DNA of 64,000 bases from Chitinophaga nivalis. GTDB taxonomy: Bacteria; Bacteroidota; Bacteroidia; Chitinophagales; Chitinophagaceae. This document shows, piece by piece, positions 52,897-61,199 of this stretch. Location: positions 620,001 to 684,000 of the forward strand of contig NZ_JAPDNR010000001.1 in assembly GCF_025989125.1 (NCBI RefSeq), in the 5' to 3' direction. The stretch's first letter is position 1, and each line of letters opens with the position of its first letter. The notes under the pieces were generated by a model that saw only the letters and a list, made by a program, of their open reading frames with translations, ran no database searches and had not been told where the DNA came from. Position numbers and translations under genes: made by a program.

Positions 52897-54870
52897 ATGT
52901 ATTTCAACCGGTCTGACCTGAATGATACGCAATTGCTGTCTTTTTACCGGACGCTTGTATATCCACGGCTTATAGAAGAAAAAATGCTGCTCCTGCTGCG
53001 GCAGGGGAAAATAAGTAAATGGTTTTCGGGCATCGGCCAGGAAGCAATTGCAGTAGGCGCCACCCTGGCCCTGGAGCCAGATGAATGGATTATGCCGCTC
53101 CATCGCAACCTGGGCGTATTTACCACCCGCCACATGCCACTGGACAAACTCCTGTTGCAATGGCAGGGAAGTGAACACGGCTACAGTCAGGGACGGGAAC
53201 GTTCCTTCCACTTCGGTAGCCGCGCACATCACATCTGCGGGATGATTTCCCACCTGGGACCGCAACTGTCGATTGCCGATGGTATTGCCCTCGCACACAA
53301 ACTAAGAAAAGAAGAAAAAGTGGCCCTGGCCTTTACCGGCGAAGGCGGCACCAGCGAAGGAGAATTTCATGAAGCGCTCAATGTGGCCGCTGTATGGGAC
53401 CTCCCCGTTATATTCCTCATCGAAAACAATGGCTATGGCCTCAGTACACCGGTGAGCGAACAGTATCGCTGTAACAACCTGACAGAACGCGCCGCCGGCT
53501 ATGGCATGAAAGGCATACAGATCGATGGCAACAACCTGCTGGAAGTATTCCTGGCCATCCGGGAGGCCCGCTCCTATGCCATTACCGAACAAAAACCGGT
53601 ACTGATAGAAGCCATGACCTTCCGTATGCGCGGCCATGAAGAAGCCAGCGGCGTGAAATATGTGCCGCCGGAACTGTTTGAAATATGGGGTAAAAAAGAT
53701 CCCGTCGTACAATTTGAAAACTACCTGCAGGAAATAAAACTGCTGACTGAAAACGATATCAAAAGCATTCGTGAAGATCTCAAACGCCAGATCGAAGCAG
53801 ATGTAGCCAAAGGCTTAACTGATACTCCTTTTGAAGCTGATACCCACAAAGAACTGAACGACCTGTATGCGCCGGCACCCGCACCGGTGGCTCCCGCAGG
53901 CGGCAGTACCGAAAAACGGTTTATCAATGCGTTGTCTGATGGCCTGAAACAAGCCATGGAACAGCATCCGGAGCTCATCCTCATGGGCCAGGATATTGCG
54001 GGTTATGGCGGCGCCTTCAAAATCACGGAAGGATTCATGGAACAATTTGGTGCCGATAGGGTACGTAATACGCCCCTGTGTGAAAGCGCCATCGTGGGTA
54101 CCGCATTGGGCTTATCGCTGGCTGGTTTCAAGAGCATGGTGGAAATGCAGTTCGGAGATTTCGTTACCTGTGGTTTTAATCAGATCGTTAACAACCTGGC
54201 CAAAATACACTACCGCTGGGGACAACCTGCCGATGTCGTGATCCGGATGCCTTCCGGGGGCGGCGTGGGAGCAGGTCCTTTCCACTCCCAAAGCAATGAG
54301 GCCTGGTTTACCCATGTACCCGGATTAAAAGTCGTATATCCGGCTACACCGGAAGACGCCAAAGGCTTGCTGACAGCGGCGCTGGCGGATCCCAATCCGG
54401 TGATGTATTTCGAGCACAAAGCACTTTACCGTAGCATCAGCAGCCCGGTACCGGATGCCTACTATACGGTGGAAATCGGGAAAGCACGACTGGTACAGGC
54501 GGGCGATGATATCAGTATCATCACCTATGGCAGCGGCGTACACTGGGCCATGGAATATGCTGCCCAACATCCGGAAATTTCCATAGGTATCCTGGATCTC
54601 CGGACCCTCCTGCCCCTCGACTACACCGCTATACAGGAAATTGTAGCTGCTACGGGCAAAGTACTGGTCCTGCATGAAGATACCCTTATTGGCGGCTTTG
54701 GGGCAGAAATCAGTGCCTGGATAGCCGAACACTGTTTTTCCTTGCTGGATGCTCCCGTATTACGGTGCGCCAGCCTGGATACACCGGTACCTTTTGCGCC
54801 CGTGCTGGAAAAAAATTTCCTGGCCAAATCGAGGCTGGACAAGTATGTACAACAATTAATGCACTGGTAA
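52897..54870 (+). CDS. Fused E1 alpha/beta subunit of a 2-oxoacid dehydrogenase complex
   Basis: Thiamine-diphosphate enzyme that decarboxylates a branched-chain 2-oxoacid or pyruvate. The 657-residue protein joins alpha (about 1-310) and beta (about 345-657) chains that are separate in many bacteria. The alpha part has the TPP motif FTGEGGTSEGEFHEALNVAAVWDLPVIFLIENNGYG. The beta part has GQDIAGYGGAFKITEGFMEQFGADRVRNTPLCESAIVGTALG. A short Pro/Ala linker (PAPAPVAPAGG) joins them. No E2 or E3 gene is in the window, so it must work with partners encoded elsewhere. The fusion is usual in Bacteroidota. Confidence 0.93.
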   Translation: MYFNRSDLNDTQLLSFYRTLVYPRLIEEKMLLLLRQGKISKWFSGIGQEAIAVGATLALEPDEWIMPLHRNLGVFTTRHMPLDKLLLQWQGSEHGYSQGRERSFHFGSRAHHICGMISHLGPQLSIADGIALAHKLRKEEKVALAFTGEGGTSEGEFHEALNVAAVWDLPVIFLIENNGYGLSTPVSEQYRCNNLTERAAGYGMKGIQIDGNNLLEVFLAIREARSYAITEQKPVLIEAMTFRMRGHEEASGVKYVPPELFEIWGKKDPVVQFENYLQEIKLLTENDIKSIREDLKRQIEADVAKGLTDTPFEADTHKELNDLYAPAPAPVAPAGGSTEKRFINALSDGLKQAMEQHPELILMGQDIAGYGGAFKITEGFMEQFGADRVRNTPLCESAIVGTALGLSLAGFKSMVEMQFGDFVTCGFNQIVNNLAKIHYRWGQPADVVIRMPSGGGVGAGPFHSQSNEAWFTHVPGLKVVYPATPEDAKGLLTAALADPNPVMYFEHKALYRSISSPVPDAYYTVEIGKARLVQAGDDISIITYGSGVHWAMEYAAQHPEISIGILDLRTLLPLDYTAIQEIVAATGKVLVLHEDTLIGGFGAEISAWIAEHCFSLLDAPVLRCASLDTPVPFAPVLEKNFLAKSRLDKYVQQLMHW

Positions 54871-54941
54871 CCGGACCGTTCATTGGGAATTTGCCCTGAA
54901 AGTTCTAATTTGCGGCCGGAAATCATTTAAATCATTATACT

Positions 54942-55085
54942 ATGTTGATGAATCTTTTAACAGTAGTACAAACTACCAGCTTTTACAAAATAGGCGACAG
55001 CATTGGTGGTTTTCTGGCACCTGTTGCAATCGTTGTTTTTGGGCTGATGTTCCTGTATGCCTGGGTTAAATACGCAAAAGCCTAG
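54942..55085 (+). CDS. 47-residue single-pass membrane protein
   Basis: Encodes MLMNLLTVVQTTSFYKIGDSIGGFLAPVAIVVFGLMFLYAWVKYAKA, a short amphipathic head and one hydrophobic helix (about 23-41) with a positive tail. It lies after the E1 gene (about 70 bp) and is followed after 35 bp by an excellent terminator, which supports it being a real expressed gene. No family is known to me; it could be a subunit or regulator of a membrane complex. Confidence 0.65.
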   Translation: MLMNLLTVVQTTSFYKIGDSIGGFLAPVAIVVFGLMFLYAWVKYAKA

Positions 55086-55120
55086 TCACATAACATTCTT
55101 TTACATCGCATAAGAAAACG

Positions 55121-55147
55121 AAAGGCTTCCTTTACAGGAGGCCTTTT
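55121..55147 (+). terminator. Terminator after the 47-residue gene
   Basis: 11-bp stem AAAGGCTTCCT/AGGAGGCCTTT (one G-T pair) with a TTAC-like loop and TTTT tail. Close to the convergent macrodomain gene's stop and possibly shared. Confidence 0.8.
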
Positions 55148-55152
55148 GCTTT

Positions 55153-55692
55153 TTACGCCGGCCGGATATATTGATTGTAATATTGTTGGGTATAATGGAG
55201 GTTCTCTTCATCAAAACAAACCAGCACTACTTCGCGGAGCGCCGCTTCCTGCTCCAGTACCTGCACAATGGTATCCATGGCGATACTGGCCGCCAGGTCT
55301 TTCGGAAACCGATAAATACCCGTACTGATATTTGGGAAAGCAACGCTGCTTAAATGATGCCGCACCGCCAGTTCCAGGGAATGCCGGTAACAGGCTGCCA
55401 GCAGCTGTGCCTCCTCGTGTTGCCCGCCATTCCATACCGGGCCTACGGTATGAATCACATATTTCGCCGGCAAACGACCCGCTGTTGTAATAACAGCTTG
55501 TCCTGTTTTACAGCCACCCTGGCGGGCTACAATTGCCCGGCAATCTTCCAGAATAGCCGGTCCGCCGGCACGATGAATCGCGCCATCCACACCACCACCG
55601 CCCATCAGGGAGCTATTGGCCGCATTCACAATGGCATCCGTACTCATTTTGGTAATATCTCCCTGTATCACCTTTATCACCGCTGTAGTCAT
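55153..55692 (-). CDS. Macrodomain protein (ADP-ribosyl hydrolase / O-acetyl-ADP-ribose deacetylase type)
   Basis: A 179-residue protein consisting of one macrodomain of the MacroD/YmdB type. IVNAANSSLMGGGGVDGAIHRAGGP is the ADP-ribose-binding and catalytic loop. VIHTVGPVWNGGQ and FPNISTGIYRFPKDLAA give the second loop. Such enzymes remove ADP-ribose from proteins or nucleic acids or act on OAADPr. The gene follows the NYN-LOTUS gene by 3 bp, so the two are almost certainly cotranscribed and may act together in RNA or stress biology. Confidence 0.93.
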   Translation of the reverse strand: MTTAVIKVIQGDITKMSTDAIVNAANSSLMGGGGVDGAIHRAGGPAILEDCRAIVARQGGCKTGQAVITTAGRLPAKYVIHTVGPVWNGGQHEEAQLLAACYRHSLELAVRHHLSSVAFPNISTGIYRFPKDLAASIAMDTIVQVLEQEAALREVVLVCFDEENLHYTQQYYNQYIRPA

Positions 55693-55695
55693 CGT

Positions 55696-56448
55696 TTATT
55701 TTGTTCTTACATATACCAGCTTACCGGTTTTCTTACCGCTTTCCCGGATATCAATTTCAAAATCGGGGAAGCTTTTCAATAACTGTAGTAGTTTGTTGAA
55801 GCCATAGTTACGGGCGTCAAAGTCAGGTTGCTTTTTGAGGATCAGGTTACCTAGTTCTCCCAGGTATGCCCATCCGTCTTCATCGGCGATATCGTTAATG
55901 CTGGTAGATAATAACTGAATCAGCTCTTTATCTGCCTTGCTGATCCCCTTCTGTGCCTTTTCTTTGGTAGAACGGGGCTTATCAGGATCTGTTTTCTTTT
56001 CCCGTACCTGCAGGATTTCCAGGTAGATGAATTTATCACAGGCTGCCCGGAAAGCACTGGGCGTTTTCCGCTCTCCCATTCCTATTACGCGCATGCCGGC
56101 TTCCCGCAGGCGGGTGGCCAGGCGGGTAAAGTCGCTGTCGCTGGATACCAGGCAAAATCCATCTACACGACCCGTATAGAGGATATCCATGGCATCAATG
56201 ATCATGGCGGAGTCGGTGGCATTTTTACCGGAGGTATAGCTGTATTGCTGGATCGGCGTAATGGCATAGTCCAGTAAAACGCCTTTCCAGCCTACTACTG
56301 TAGGTTTGGTCCAGTCGCCATAAATTCTTTTGAAAGTGGGATTACCATATTTGGCTACCTCTTCCAGCATGCCTTTGATATTATGATAAGGAATATTATC
56401 TGCATCAATTAATACGGCCAACCGGAGATCTGTATTCGTATTGTCCAT
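55696..56448 (-). CDS. NYN-domain ribonuclease with a LOTUS/OST-HTH domain
   Basis: A 250-residue predicted RNA-cleaving protein. The NYN domain (about 8-150) has PIN-like acidic residues in VLIDADNIPY, NATDSAMIIDAMDILYTGRVDGFCLVSSDSDFTRLATRLREAG. A Lys-rich linker (KTDPDKPRSTKEKAQKG) leads to an OST-HTH/LOTUS domain (about 175-250, NDIADEDGWAYLGELGNLILKKQPDFDARNYGFNKLLQLLKSFPDFEI), which binds RNA or G-quadruplexes in other proteins. It starts the macrodomain operon, with promoter box at 56483-56490. Confidence 0.93.
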   Translation of the reverse strand: MDNTNTDLRLAVLIDADNIPYHNIKGMLEEVAKYGNPTFKRIYGDWTKPTVVGWKGVLLDYAITPIQQYSYTSGKNATDSAMIIDAMDILYTGRVDGFCLVSSDSDFTRLATRLREAGMRVIGMGERKTPSAFRAACDKFIYLEILQVREKKTDPDKPRSTKEKAQKGISKADKELIQLLSTSINDIADEDGWAYLGELGNLILKKQPDFDARNYGFNKLLQLLKSFPDFEIDIRESGKKTGKLVYVRTK

Positions 56449-56482
56449 TGGGCTTTATTTTAGGTAGAATCTGGGGTACAAA

Positions 56483-56490
56483 CAAATGTA
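56483..56490 (-). promoter_or_regulatory. Candidate -7 box (TACATTTG) of the NYN-LOTUS/macrodomain operon
   Basis: Exact TAnnTTTG on the minus strand, with a predicted 28-nt leader. It lies immediately past the dps terminator. Confidence 0.6.
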
Positions 56491-56505
56491 GCTAATTAAT
56501 GAAAA

Positions 56506-56540
56506 CGAAAAACGTGTCAGTTATAGCAACCAACACGTTT
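56506..56540 (-). terminator. Intrinsic terminator of dps
   Basis: Minus-strand stem AAACGTGT/ACACGTTT with a 15-nt loop, then TTTCGTTTTC. It begins about 20 bp after the dps stop. Confidence 0.75.
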
Positions 56541-56561
56541 CCCGTTTATTTCAACATACAT

Positions 56562-57032
56562 CTATTTCAGATACGAGCGGATCATCCAGGCCAGTTTCAG
56601 GTGCTTCTGCAGCATACCTGTTACGAAATCGCTGGCGCCTTTATCTTTATATTTTTCATCAAACTCATCTATTAAACGACGGAGGTTGCGTATGATGGTT
56701 TCATGATCATCCAGTAATCCCTGTAATTGTTTTTTCTGGTCGTTGGAGTATTCTGATTCCAGCAGGTTCGTGAGTTTCAGTACATCTGCCAAACGGCCTT
56801 CTGCATAGTGTCCCAGCGAACGAATATATTCTGCTACTTCATCACCATACTCTTCCAGTTCTTCATATTGTTCTTCATAGAATTTATGCATTTCCATGAA
56901 GTTGGAGCCTTCAATATTCCAGTGGGCATTGCGCGTTTTTGCATATACGATCAGTTCATCTGCCAGTACTTTGTTTAATTCTAATGCTATTTGTTTTGTA
57001 TGCTCTGCGGAAACACCAATATTTACTTTCAT
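56562..57032 (-). CDS. dps: Dps-family DNA-protecting ferritin-like protein
   Basis: Forms a 12-subunit shell that oxidises and stores iron and protects DNA under oxidative stress or starvation. The 156-residue protein has the Dps ferroxidase pattern at the dimer interface: ARNAHWNIEGSNFMEMHKFYEEQYEELEEYGDEVAEYIRSLGHYAEG, with His and acidic ligands. The remaining helices (NLRRLIDEFDEKYKDKGASDFVTGMLQKHLKLAWMIRSYLK) are typical. The N-terminus is short and lacks a Lys-rich DNA-binding tail. A near-consensus palindromic TAAATTTA lies just upstream at 57054-57061. Confidence 0.94.
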   Translation of the reverse strand: MKVNIGVSAEHTKQIALELNKVLADELIVYAKTRNAHWNIEGSNFMEMHKFYEEQYEELEEYGDEVAEYIRSLGHYAEGRLADVLKLTNLLESEYSNDQKKQLQGLLDDHETIIRNLRRLIDEFDEKYKDKGASDFVTGMLQKHLKLAWMIRSYLK

Positions 57033-57198
57033 ATCATTGTATTTTTTGGTTACTATAAATTTACGATACCGGAAGACAGGGTACTATGATCTTTATCAAG
57101 ATTTAACAACCGGTTAATATAAACAGGGGGAAGTGTTGTTTTGTTCGGGCTTCTCCTTTGTGTGCACAATTACTTCGCTAAAATTGTACCATACTTCC

Positions 57199-57206
57199 TA
57201 ATTTTG
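57199..57206 (+). promoter_or_regulatory. Candidate -7 box (TAATTTTG) of the MFS gene
   Basis: Exact TAnnTTTG only 5 bp before the ATG at 57212. Transcription from it would give an essentially leaderless mRNA. Confidence 0.5.
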
Positions 57207-57211
57207 CCTGC

Positions 57212-58417
57212 ATGTATCAGTCTAAGGAAAAACCCGCGCCAGCCTCCGTAGAAAAGATCTACAACCTGCATTTTATATTGCTATGTCTGAGCAATGCACT
57301 CTTTTCGGCCAGTTTTAATATGATGATACCAGAGTTACCTGCCTATCTGACCAAACTGGGAGGAGCTGATTACAAAGGGTATATCATTGGCTTATTTACC
57401 TTGATGGCAGGGCTTTCCCGCCCTTTCAGCGGCAAACTTACTGACACTATTGGCCGTGTACCGGTGATGATATTTGGCTCGCTGGTATGTGTGGTATGTA
57501 GTCTCATGTATCCGCTGGTGAGTACTGTCGGGGCATTTATGTTGTTGCGTTTTTTCCACGGGTTTTCCACGGGCTTTAAACCCACCGGCACTTCTGCCTA
57601 TGTGTCAGACATTGTACCGGTGACCCGCCGCGGGGAAGCCATGGGAATGGTAGGGTTGTTCAGCACCATCGGACTGGCCATGGGCCCGGCGATTGGAGGC
57701 TTTGTAGCCGTGCGTTGGAATATCAATGTAATGTTCCAGCTGTCTGCCGTATTTGCATTGTTATCTGTCGTGATTCTGGCCGGTATGAAAGAAACCCTGG
57801 ACAACAAACAGAAATTCCGTTTATCCTTACTGAAAATATCCGGTGATGAAATCTTTGAACCGCTCGTATGGTCGCCGGTCATTATCTGCTTTCTGACGTA
57901 TTTCAGCTATGGTGCGGTATTGACGATTATACCTGATTTTGGTTCGTTCCTCGGTGTCAACAATAAAGGTGTATTCTTTACTTATTTCACGGCCAGTTCC
58001 ATTGGTATCCGGTTGCTTGCCGGCAAAGTGTCTGATAAATTTGGCCGGGTGCCGGTGTTGAAGGTATCTGCTATACTGATGGCGGGTTCCATGGTGATGA
58101 TGGGGATGGCACACAATTATTTGTTGTTAATGGCTTCCGCTGTGGTATATGGTATTTCAGTGGGGTTAAACTCTCCGGCTGTTACTGCCTGGACAGTAGA
58201 CCTGGGGCGGCCGGAGCACCGGGGCCGGGCATTGGCCAGTATGTATATTGCCATGGAAGCCGGTATTGGCCTGGGCGCTTACTTCTCTGCCTTTGTGTAT
58301 AATAACCATGCAGAGAATTTCCCGGTTACCTTTTACCTGTTTGCCGCTATCACGTTTATGGCTACACTCTATCTGAGCTTCTTTTACCGGAGGAAACCAG
58401 TGAGACAGCAGTGTTAA
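57212..58417 (+). CDS. MFS transporter, 12-helix drug/metabolite type
   Basis: A 401-residue inner-membrane antiporter with about 12 transmembrane helices. The motif-A-like stretch SRPFSGKLTDTIGRVPVMIFGS between helices 2 and 3 and the similar IRLLAGKVSDKFGRVPVLKVS in the second half mark the two MFS repeats. GFSTGFKPTGTSAYVSDIVPVTRRGEAMGMVGLFSTIGLAMGPAIGGF resembles the antiporter motif C of drug exporters. The substrate cannot be told. It is divergent from dps and convergent with rmuC. Confidence 0.92.
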   Translation: MYQSKEKPAPASVEKIYNLHFILLCLSNALFSASFNMMIPELPAYLTKLGGADYKGYIIGLFTLMAGLSRPFSGKLTDTIGRVPVMIFGSLVCVVCSLMYPLVSTVGAFMLLRFFHGFSTGFKPTGTSAYVSDIVPVTRRGEAMGMVGLFSTIGLAMGPAIGGFVAVRWNINVMFQLSAVFALLSVVILAGMKETLDNKQKFRLSLLKISGDEIFEPLVWSPVIICFLTYFSYGAVLTIIPDFGSFLGVNNKGVFFTYFTASSIGIRLLAGKVSDKFGRVPVLKVSAILMAGSMVMMGMAHNYLLLMASAVVYGISVGLNSPAVTAWTVDLGRPEHRGRALASMYIAMEAGIGLGAYFSAFVYNNHAENFPVTFYLFAAITFMATLYLSFFYRRKPVRQQC

Positions 58418-58423
58418 GTGCAT

Positions 58424-58456
58424 GGGCAGTGAACCTGGCTGGCTGGTTCACTGCCC
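58424..58456. terminator. Hairpin between the MFS and rmuC genes
   Basis: 12-bp stem GGGCAGTGAACC/GGTTCACTGCCC with a 9-nt loop. It lies between convergent genes; no T-run on either side, so termination is plausible but less certain. Confidence 0.55.
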
Positions 58457-58463
58457 GATAATA

Positions 58464-59954
58464 TTACGGTTCCCTGAAATCGGTGGCCGGTGATATGGGA
58501 TCCGCGTCATCGGGATCAACCGGCGGCCAGGTATAATCTGTCGTGCTGGCTGTTGCAGGCAATGCTGCCGGCGTGTTTGTTTCTTCTCTATCTGTTGCGG
58601 CATTCGCCGTCAGGTCTTTAGGTAATGTTTTTTTATTGTCCAGTCCCAGGCGCCGCATTTTTTCAGCGCGGCCTACCAGGTTACCGTTTCCGGTAGTCAG
58701 CTTATTCAGGGCGCTGTCATATACCTGCTGGCTGCGTCGCAGGTGATCGCCGATCAGTCCCATATCTTCTGAAAATCCGACGAATTTATCATAGAGCGCA
58801 CTCCCCTGTCTTACGATTTCTTCTGCATTTTTATTTTGTTTATCCAACCGCCACATGGCGTCAATAATGCGCAGTGTAGCCAGTAACGACGGTACACTCA
58901 CCAGGATGATTTTACGGCGGAAAGCATAATCATACAGGTCTTCTTCCTGCATCACGGCCAAAGCATAGGCCGGTTCGATAGGAATAAACAGCACCACAAA
59001 ATCGGTGGTGTTATTATACAGGGTGTGGTATGCTTTGCGGCTTAGTTCATTCACGTGGTTCTTGACAGACTGCAGATGCAGCTTCAGGGCCTGTTTCCGC
59101 TCCTCGTCGCTGGTGCCGCTGCAATACTGCTCATAGGCTTTCAGGGATACTTTGGAGTCGATAACTACCTGCCGGTTTTCCGGCAGATGTAACACCAGAT
59201 CCGGTCTTCTTAACTGACCCGCTTCGTCCCATTGGGCATCCTGGGTAAAGTAGTGCACGCCTTTTTCCAGGCCGGAAGCCTCCAGCACACGTTCCAGAAT
59301 CATTTCGCCCCAGTTGCCTTGTTTCTTGGTATCGGCTTTCAGCGCATTGGTGAGGTTATTGGCTTCTTTAGACAGGGTTTGATTCAGCTGCAGGAGGCGC
59401 TGTAATTCATTTTTCAATTCAGCACGTTGCGAGGTTTCCGCTACGAGGGATTGCTGTACACTGCTCCGGAAATTATCTATTTTCTCTGCCAGCGGTTTCA
59501 GGAGGTCGTCCATTTTCAGCTGGTTTTGCTCCATAAAGGTGCCGGATATACGTTGCAGTAGTTGCTGGGCAATATTTTCGAATTGTACCTTAAAATCCTG
59601 CTGTAGTTGCTGCAGTCGTTCCTTTTCTCCGTTCAACTGTTCCTGCAGGTATTTCTTTTGTTCCATCAGGCGGCTTTGTTCCGCCATCATGGAAGCAAAT
59701 TCGTCGTTGATACGTTCCAGTTGCTGCTGCTTTTCTTTTACGAGGAGTGCTTTGTCGTCCAGCATATTTTGCAGGTATTCCTGCCGGGCTTCCAGCAGGT
59801 TATATTTTTCCTGTTGCTGCACAGCTGCTGCCTGCTGCATTTGCTGTTCCTGCATATGCTTTGTTTGCAAGGCTTGTTGTTCCTGCTTTGCAGCATACAA
59901 CAGATACCCTAGCACCAAAATGCCTATTCCCGTAACAATCAATAATATCAACAT
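58464..59954 (-). CDS. rmuC: DNA recombination protein RmuC
   Basis: A PD-(D/E)XK-related protein thought to limit inversions and aid recombination. The 496-residue protein has an N-terminal transmembrane anchor (MLILLIVTGIGILVLGYLLYAA), a Gln/Glu-rich coiled coil (about 25-140) and the RmuC domain. Within the domain, KKQGNWGEMILERVLEASGLEKGVHYFTQDAQWDEAGQLRRPDLVLHLPENRQVVIDSKVSLKAY carries the nuclease-like Asp and Lys residues. The C-terminal 70 residues are low complexity (Pro/Asp/Ala-rich). Confidence 0.93.
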   Translation of the reverse strand: MLILLIVTGIGILVLGYLLYAAKQEQQALQTKHMQEQQMQQAAAVQQQEKYNLLEARQEYLQNMLDDKALLVKEKQQQLERINDEFASMMAEQSRLMEQKKYLQEQLNGEKERLQQLQQDFKVQFENIAQQLLQRISGTFMEQNQLKMDDLLKPLAEKIDNFRSSVQQSLVAETSQRAELKNELQRLLQLNQTLSKEANNLTNALKADTKKQGNWGEMILERVLEASGLEKGVHYFTQDAQWDEAGQLRRPDLVLHLPENRQVVIDSKVSLKAYEQYCSGTSDEERKQALKLHLQSVKNHVNELSRKAYHTLYNNTTDFVVLFIPIEPAYALAVMQEEDLYDYAFRRKIILVSVPSLLATLRIIDAMWRLDKQNKNAEEIVRQGSALYDKFVGFSEDMGLIGDHLRRSQQVYDSALNKLTTGNGNLVGRAEKMRRLGLDNKKTLPKDLTANAATDREETNTPAALPATASTTDYTWPPVDPDDADPISPATDFREP

Positions 59955-60033
59955 GATAATTTCCCCAATAACAATGATAAGGTTTTACTACGCATTGAAT
60001 TTGCGTATAGGTTTCTCTCTCATTAAAACAACA

Positions 60034-60080
60034 GAAGCGAAACAATCTGTGAAAATCATGTCCACAGCCTGTTTCGCTTC
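60034..60080 (-). terminator. Terminator of the Kdo8N operon
   Basis: Outer stem GAAGCGAAACA/TGTTTCGCTTC and inner CTGTG/CACAG, followed on the minus strand by TGTTGTTTTAA. It lies just past the kdnB stop. Confidence 0.8.
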
Positions 60081-60102
60081 CGCCTATTTTAAATCCGCCT
60101 GA

Positions 60103-61179
60103 TTACAAACGCTCGTACAGCGCGCGTAAACGTTCGCGGGTCATAATCTGTTGCCAGTCTTTACCCAGTGCATTTTCCCACAAAGGCGCCATGCCCAGCG
60201 ATACATTGATCATGGTATCAAACTGTTCATCCGTCAGGCCTTTGGTGATGCCCTGCGGAATGTGAATGTTGTGTTTCTTCACCATTTCCTTAAACAGTTT
60301 CACACCGTCGGGATAAAACTCTTCCAGTTTATCAAACACGATACAGTTACCAATACCATGTTTGGTACCCAGCAGGTAAGCCAGTCCGTAGCTAACCGCA
60401 TGTGCCACCCCTACCTGGGAATAAGCGATGCTCATACCACCGGCATAGGATGCCATCATCAGTTTCTCATCGGCATCATCATCCCATTGGTCTTTCTGCA
60501 GGAAAATTTCTTCACACATTTCCTGTGCTTTTTCCCCATATGATTTACTGAATGCATTCAGGTAAGTACCCTGCAGCGACTCCACACAGTGAATGAAGCA
60601 ATCCATCGCTGTATAAAAGCGTTGGTTTACCTCTACAGAGCGGGTTAATGCCGGATCCAGTACAATCTGGTCAAAAGGCGTATAGTCAGAGTTCATACCC
60701 AGCTTGCGGGTAGGTCCGGTTAATACACAGGTACGGCTTACTTCTGCACCGGTACCGGAGATGGTAGGAATACCTACTTTATACACACCAGGTACTTTTA
60801 CCAGATCCCAGCCCTGATAGTCTGCAGAAGATCCCGGGTTGGTCATCATCAGCGCCACTGCTTTGGCCATATCCATTACGGAACCACCACCAATACCAAT
60901 GATACCGGATACTTCTCCGAATTCTGCCTTGAGCTCATCCCGTATCTGATCTACTGTAATGGTTTTGGGCTCATAGGTCACATCTATTACCACAATTTTA
61001 TCCTTACCCTGTAAAGGTATACGGGATAAAAACTCCTGCTGGTCGCGGAAATATTCATCCACGAAAAATATCATGGGTGCATCTCCTTTACGTCTGGGGG
61101 CCAGTATTTCGCCCAGCTGATCAAAACATCCGCTGCCGTAAACTACGTAGTCCACCATTTTAAAGTTCCTGAATTTCAT
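60103..61179 (-). CDS. kdnB: Kdo 8-oxidase (iron-type alcohol dehydrogenase) of 8-amino-Kdo synthesis
   Basis: Oxidises C8 of Kdo so KdnA can transaminate it. The 358-residue protein belongs to the group III metal-dependent alcohol dehydrogenases. GGGS at 97-100 binds NAD, and metal ligands D193 and H197 (AMDCFIHCVES), H260 (GVAHAVSYG) and H274 (TKHGIGNC) are all present. The overall sequence and the neighbours match Shewanella KdnB, characterised with KdnA and a Kdo8N-preferring KdsB. It is last in the kdnA-kdsB-kdnB operon (20 bp after kdsB). Confidence 0.9.
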   Translation of the reverse strand: MKFRNFKMVDYVVYGSGCFDQLGEILAPRRKGDAPMIFFVDEYFRDQQEFLSRIPLQGKDKIVVIDVTYEPKTITVDQIRDELKAEFGEVSGIIGIGGGSVMDMAKAVALMMTNPGSSADYQGWDLVKVPGVYKVGIPTISGTGAEVSRTCVLTGPTRKLGMNSDYTPFDQIVLDPALTRSVEVNQRFYTAMDCFIHCVESLQGTYLNAFSKSYGEKAQEMCEEIFLQKDQWDDDADEKLMMASYAGGMSIAYSQVGVAHAVSYGLAYLLGTKHGIGNCIVFDKLEEFYPDGVKLFKEMVKKHNIHIPQGITKGLTDEQFDTMINVSLGMAPLWENALGKDWQQIMTRERLRALYERL

Positions 61180-61199
61180 ATAACCGTATTAGTTAACTA

